Assembly (NCBI GenBank): GCA_937982605.1
Contig: CALJLC010000435.1
Location: forward strand, 1-15,325
DNA from: an uncultured Gemmatimonadales bacterium
GTDB taxonomy: Bacteria > Gemmatimonadota > Gemmatimonadetes > Longimicrobiales > Gaopeijiaceae
Length of the DNA: 15,325 bases
Direction: 5' to 3'
The notes beneath the pieces are model-generated. The model had not been told where the DNA came from. It made no database searches and saw only the letters and a list, made by a program, of their open reading frames with translations. The translations under genes and the position numbers were made by a program. Shown here piece by piece: positions 12,881 to 15,325 of the stretch (positions are counted from its first letter, which is position 1; each line of letters opens with the position of its first letter).

Positions 12881-15325
12881 CCTGCGGCGCATCGACTTCC
12901 CGCCCAAGGACGAGCCGCTGCGCCACGACGTCGGCCTGCTCGGCGACCTCGTCGGGTCGGTGCTGAAGGAGCAGGGGGGCATGGCGCTCTTCGAGCGTGT
13001 GGAACGGGCCCGGCACGCCGCCATCCGGCGGCGGGAAGGGGGCGACGCAGAGGAGCTCACGGCGGCGCTCGACGGCCTCGACGCCCGAGCCGCCGAGGAG
13101 ACCGTGCGGGCCTTTTCGACGTACTTCCAGCTGGTGAACCTGGCCGAGCGCACGCACCGGATCCGGCGGGGGCGCGCCGGCATGCGGGACGGCGAGCCGC
13201 AGGAGGGGTCGCTCGCGGATACCGTGCACGCGCTCGTGTCCGCCGGAGTCGAATCCGAGCGCATCGCTTCGCTCTTCCTCGAGGCCCGCGTCGAGCCGGT
13301 CTTCACGGCCCACCCCACCGAATCGACGCGACGCGTGATCCTCGACAAGCAGGAGCGCATCTCCAGGGAGCTCGTCGACCGGCTCGATCCGACGCGGACT
13401 CCGCACGACGAGCGGGTGACGTGGGCGGTGATCCGCGAGAACGTGACCACCGCGTGGCAGACGGAGGAGCACCCGTCGGCCAAACCCACCGTGGCGGACG
13501 AGCGCGAGCACGTGCTCTACTACGTGAGTCACGTCCTCTACCGGATCCTCCCCGCCCTGCACGAGCACCTCGAGGCGGCGCTGGGAGAGGCCGGAATCCA
13601 GGTGGAGGAGGTGCCCCCGCTGATCCGTCCGGGCTCCTGGGTCGGCGGGGACATGGACGGCAACCCCAACGTCGACGCCGACACGCTGCGCGCCACGCTA
13701 CGCCGCCACCGGGAGCTCGTGCTCCGGTGCTACCTCGACGAGGTGGCCCAGCTCGCGTCCCACCTGACGCAGTCGGACCGCCGCGTCTCCCGCAGCGCGG
13801 AGCTACTCCGCCGCACAGAGGCGTACGCCGCCCGCTTCCCCGAGGTCGCCGCGGGGATACCCAGCCGCCTCGCGGACATGGGGTATCGGACCTTCCTCCG
13901 GTTCGTGGAGGCGCGGCTGCGCGCCACGCTCGACGACGCCGAGGGAGGCTATGCCGCTCCGGACGAGCTGGCCGCCGACATCGCGTGCCTCGCCGACAGC
14001 CTGGCCGAGCACGGGGGACGCCACGCGGGCCTCTTCGGTGTCCGACGCCTTCTCCGACGGATCCGCGGCTTCGGTCTGCATCTGGCGGTGCTCGACGTGC
14101 GCCAGGACGCCCGCGAGCTGCGGGACGTCGTGGCCGAGATCCTGGACGATCCTGCGTGGCCGGAGCGGTCGCCGGAGGTGCGGGCCGAGCGGCTCCGCAC
14201 GCTCATCGGCGCCGAAGGCCTCATCGACGGGTCCCGCGCGGCCGGGGCGGGTTCCGACGCGCCGAGCGAGCGCGTCCGGCGCACGCTCGACGTCTTCGCC
14301 GCCGTGGCCGAGGCCCGCGAGCGGTACGGGCCCGACGCCGTCGGCACGTACATCATCTCGATGGCCCAGGACGTCGACGACGTCCTCACGGTGCTCTGGC
14401 TCGCCGCGGTCGCCCGCGCCGCCGACCCGGGCGCCGGGAGGGACGACGGCAGCACCGAAATCCCCCTGGACGTCACGCCGCTCTTCGAGACCGTCCCGGA
14501 CCTGGAGCGCGCCGCCGCGGTGCTCGACGCGCTCTTCACCGACCCCGTCGTCGCGCCGCACCTCGAGCGGCGTGGCATGCGCCAGGTGGTCATGGTCGGT
14601 TACTCGGACTCCAACAAGGACGGAGGAATCGCGGCAGCGCGCTGGGCGCTCCAGCAGGCTCTGGAGGAGATGGCGCGGGCGGCGACGCGCCACGGCGTCA
14701 CGCTCACCGTCTTCCACGGCCGCGGTGGAACCGTCTCCCGCGGTGGCGGGTCCGTGCACCGGGCGGTTTCGGCGATGCCCGCGGCGTCGATCGGAGGTCG
14801 CCTCCGGCTGACCGAGCAAGGCGAGGTCATCGACGCCAAGTACGGCCTGGCCCCGATCGCGCTGCGCAACCTGGAGCGCATGCTCGGTGCGATCGTGCTC
14901 CGGGCCGCGACCGACGACGGGGCCCCCGTGCCCCCGACGTGGCGGGCGATCGCCGACACGCTGGCGACCGCCGCGCGGAGCCACTACCGCGCGCTCGTCT
15001 ACGACGACGAGCGCTTCACGGACTTCTTCCGGAGCGCGACCCCGATCGACGTGATCGAGCGGATGGCGATCGGATCACGACCGCCCTCCCGGCGCGCGGG
15101 CGCCGGCGTCCGAGACCTGCGCGCGATCCCGTGGGTGTTCTCGTGGACGCAGAGCCGGGCCATGCTGACCGGGTGGTACGGCCTCGGGACCGGGCTCGCG
15201 GCGGCCGCCGACGCACACGGGGTCGGGGCGCTCCGGGAGGCCGCGGCGACGTGGCCGTTCCTCGACGCCATGCTCGCGGACGTCGAGATGGTCCTGGCCA
15301 AGGCCGACCTCGACATCAGATCGGA
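12864..15325 (+). CDS. ppc: Phosphoenolpyruvate carboxylase (3' end outside the window)
   Basis: PEP carboxylase converts phosphoenolpyruvate and bicarbonate to oxaloacetate, refilling the TCA cycle in the cytoplasm. The 820 visible residues carry every main signature: VFTAHPTES with catalytic His150, GGDMDGNPNV (261-270), LDVRQDA with Arg413, GYSDSNKDGG with Lys585, FHGRGGTVSRGGG with Arg620 and Arg626, and RAIPWVFSWTQSR (753-765). The frame is open to the window edge at 'MVLAKADLDIRSD'; about 100 more residues are expected from family length. Two motif changes are visible: Met264 replaces the Arg of GGDRDGNP, and Asn/Gly replace the usual Gly or Ala and Ala in GYSDS(G/A)KDAG. Both look like lineage variants, since the catalytic residues are kept. 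The ATG at 12864 has GGGAGG about 5 nt upstream and overlaps the cytochrome b561 stop by 17 nt, indicating an operon. Confidence 0.97.
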   Translation, partial: MAETADLRRIDFPPKDEPLRHDVGLLGDLVGSVLKEQGGMALFERVERARHAAIRRREGGDAEELTAALDGLDARAAEETVRAFSTYFQLVNLAERTHRIRRGRAGMRDGEPQEGSLADTVHALVSAGVESERIASLFLEARVEPVFTAHPTESTRRVILDKQERISRELVDRLDPTRTPHDERVTWAVIRENVTTAWQTEEHPSAKPTVADEREHVLYYVSHVLYRILPALHEHLEAALGEAGIQVEEVPPLIRPGSWVGGDMDGNPNVDADTLRATLRRHRELVLRCYLDEVAQLASHLTQSDRRVSRSAELLRRTEAYAARFPEVAAGIPSRLADMGYRTFLRFVEARLRATLDDAEGGYAAPDELAADIACLADSLAEHGGRHAGLFGVRRLLRRIRGFGLHLAVLDVRQDARELRDVVAEILDDPAWPERSPEVRAERLRTLIGAEGLIDGSRAAGAGSDAPSERVRRTLDVFAAVAEARERYGPDAVGTYIISMAQDVDDVLTVLWLAAVARAADPGAGRDDGSTEIPLDVTPLFETVPDLERAAAVLDALFTDPVVAPHLERRGMRQVVMVGYSDSNKDGGIAAARWALQQALEEMARAATRHGVTLTVFHGRGGTVSRGGGSVHRAVSAMPAASIGGRLRLTEQGEVIDAKYGLAPIALRNLERMLGAIVLRAATDDGAPVPPTWRAIADTLATAARSHYRALVYDDERFTDFFRSATPIDVIERMAIGSRPPSRRAGAGVRDLRAIPWVFSWTQSRAMLTGWYGLGTGLAAAADAHGVGALREAAATWPFLDAMLADVEMVLAKADLDIRS

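Noticed and set aside
1..15325. Mobile element, CRISPR, toxin-antitoxin, phage-defence or tRNA content
   Set aside because: I found no transposase, integrase, regularly spaced repeats, small toxin-like pairs or cloverleaf sequences.

Overview
This is a gene-dense, very GC-rich bacterial window. It has twelve protein-coding genes, two of them cut by the window edges. I see no RNA genes, transposases, CRISPR arrays or phage genes. The best lineage hint is a PadR-type regulator overlapping a prefix-domain, MacB/FtsX-type orphan permease (ADOP), next to a three-helix TolB-like/TPR membrane protein. That combination is typical of Gemmatimonadota and Acidobacteriota. I favour Gemmatimonadota, as an inference from gene content and GC only.

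Layout. (1) Positions 1-611, plus strand: the C-terminal part of a protein ending in an Ig-like beta-sandwich domain. (2) Positions 548-3782, minus strand, transcribed in the order sulfotransferase, amidohydrolase (cytosine-deaminase-like superfamily), cytochrome P450. This looks like a small tailoring or catabolic operon. Its last gene overlaps the first gene tail-to-tail by 64 bp, and a large imperfect inverted repeat lies inside the overlap. (3) Positions 3783-3991: a divergent intergenic region with short hairpins. (4) Positions 3992-5862, plus strand: a small lipoprotein translationally coupled (ATGA) to a secreted YVTN-like beta-propeller. (5) Positions 5976-6839: a stand-alone HDOD protein. 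(6) Positions 6878-9949: a two-copy operator-like region, then PadR and ADOP permease genes coupled by ATGA. (7) Positions 10039-12258: a membrane-anchored TolB-like/TPR protein. (8) Positions 12326-15325: a cytochrome b561 overlapping a phosphoenolpyruvate carboxylase gene (ppc) that runs off the right edge.

How the parts work together. The minus-strand trio has the chemistry to hydroxylate, hydrolyse or deaminate, and sulfate a small molecule; no substrate can be read from the sequence. The PadR/ADOP pair forms a self-contained regulated permease unit with no ATPase beside it. The two operator-like sites are 21 bp apart, which suggests cooperative binding on one face of the helix. The b561/ppc pair joins a membrane electron carrier to anaplerotic carbon fixation by gene overlap; the functional link is unclear.

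The points most worth a second look are the inverted repeat that shapes both C-termini at 560-605, the tandem PadR-operator candidate, the internal ribosome-binding site at the prefix/permease junction of the ADOP gene, and the altered catalytic residues in the amidohydrolase (Gln where CodA has Glu) and the P450 (Asn where Thr is usual).
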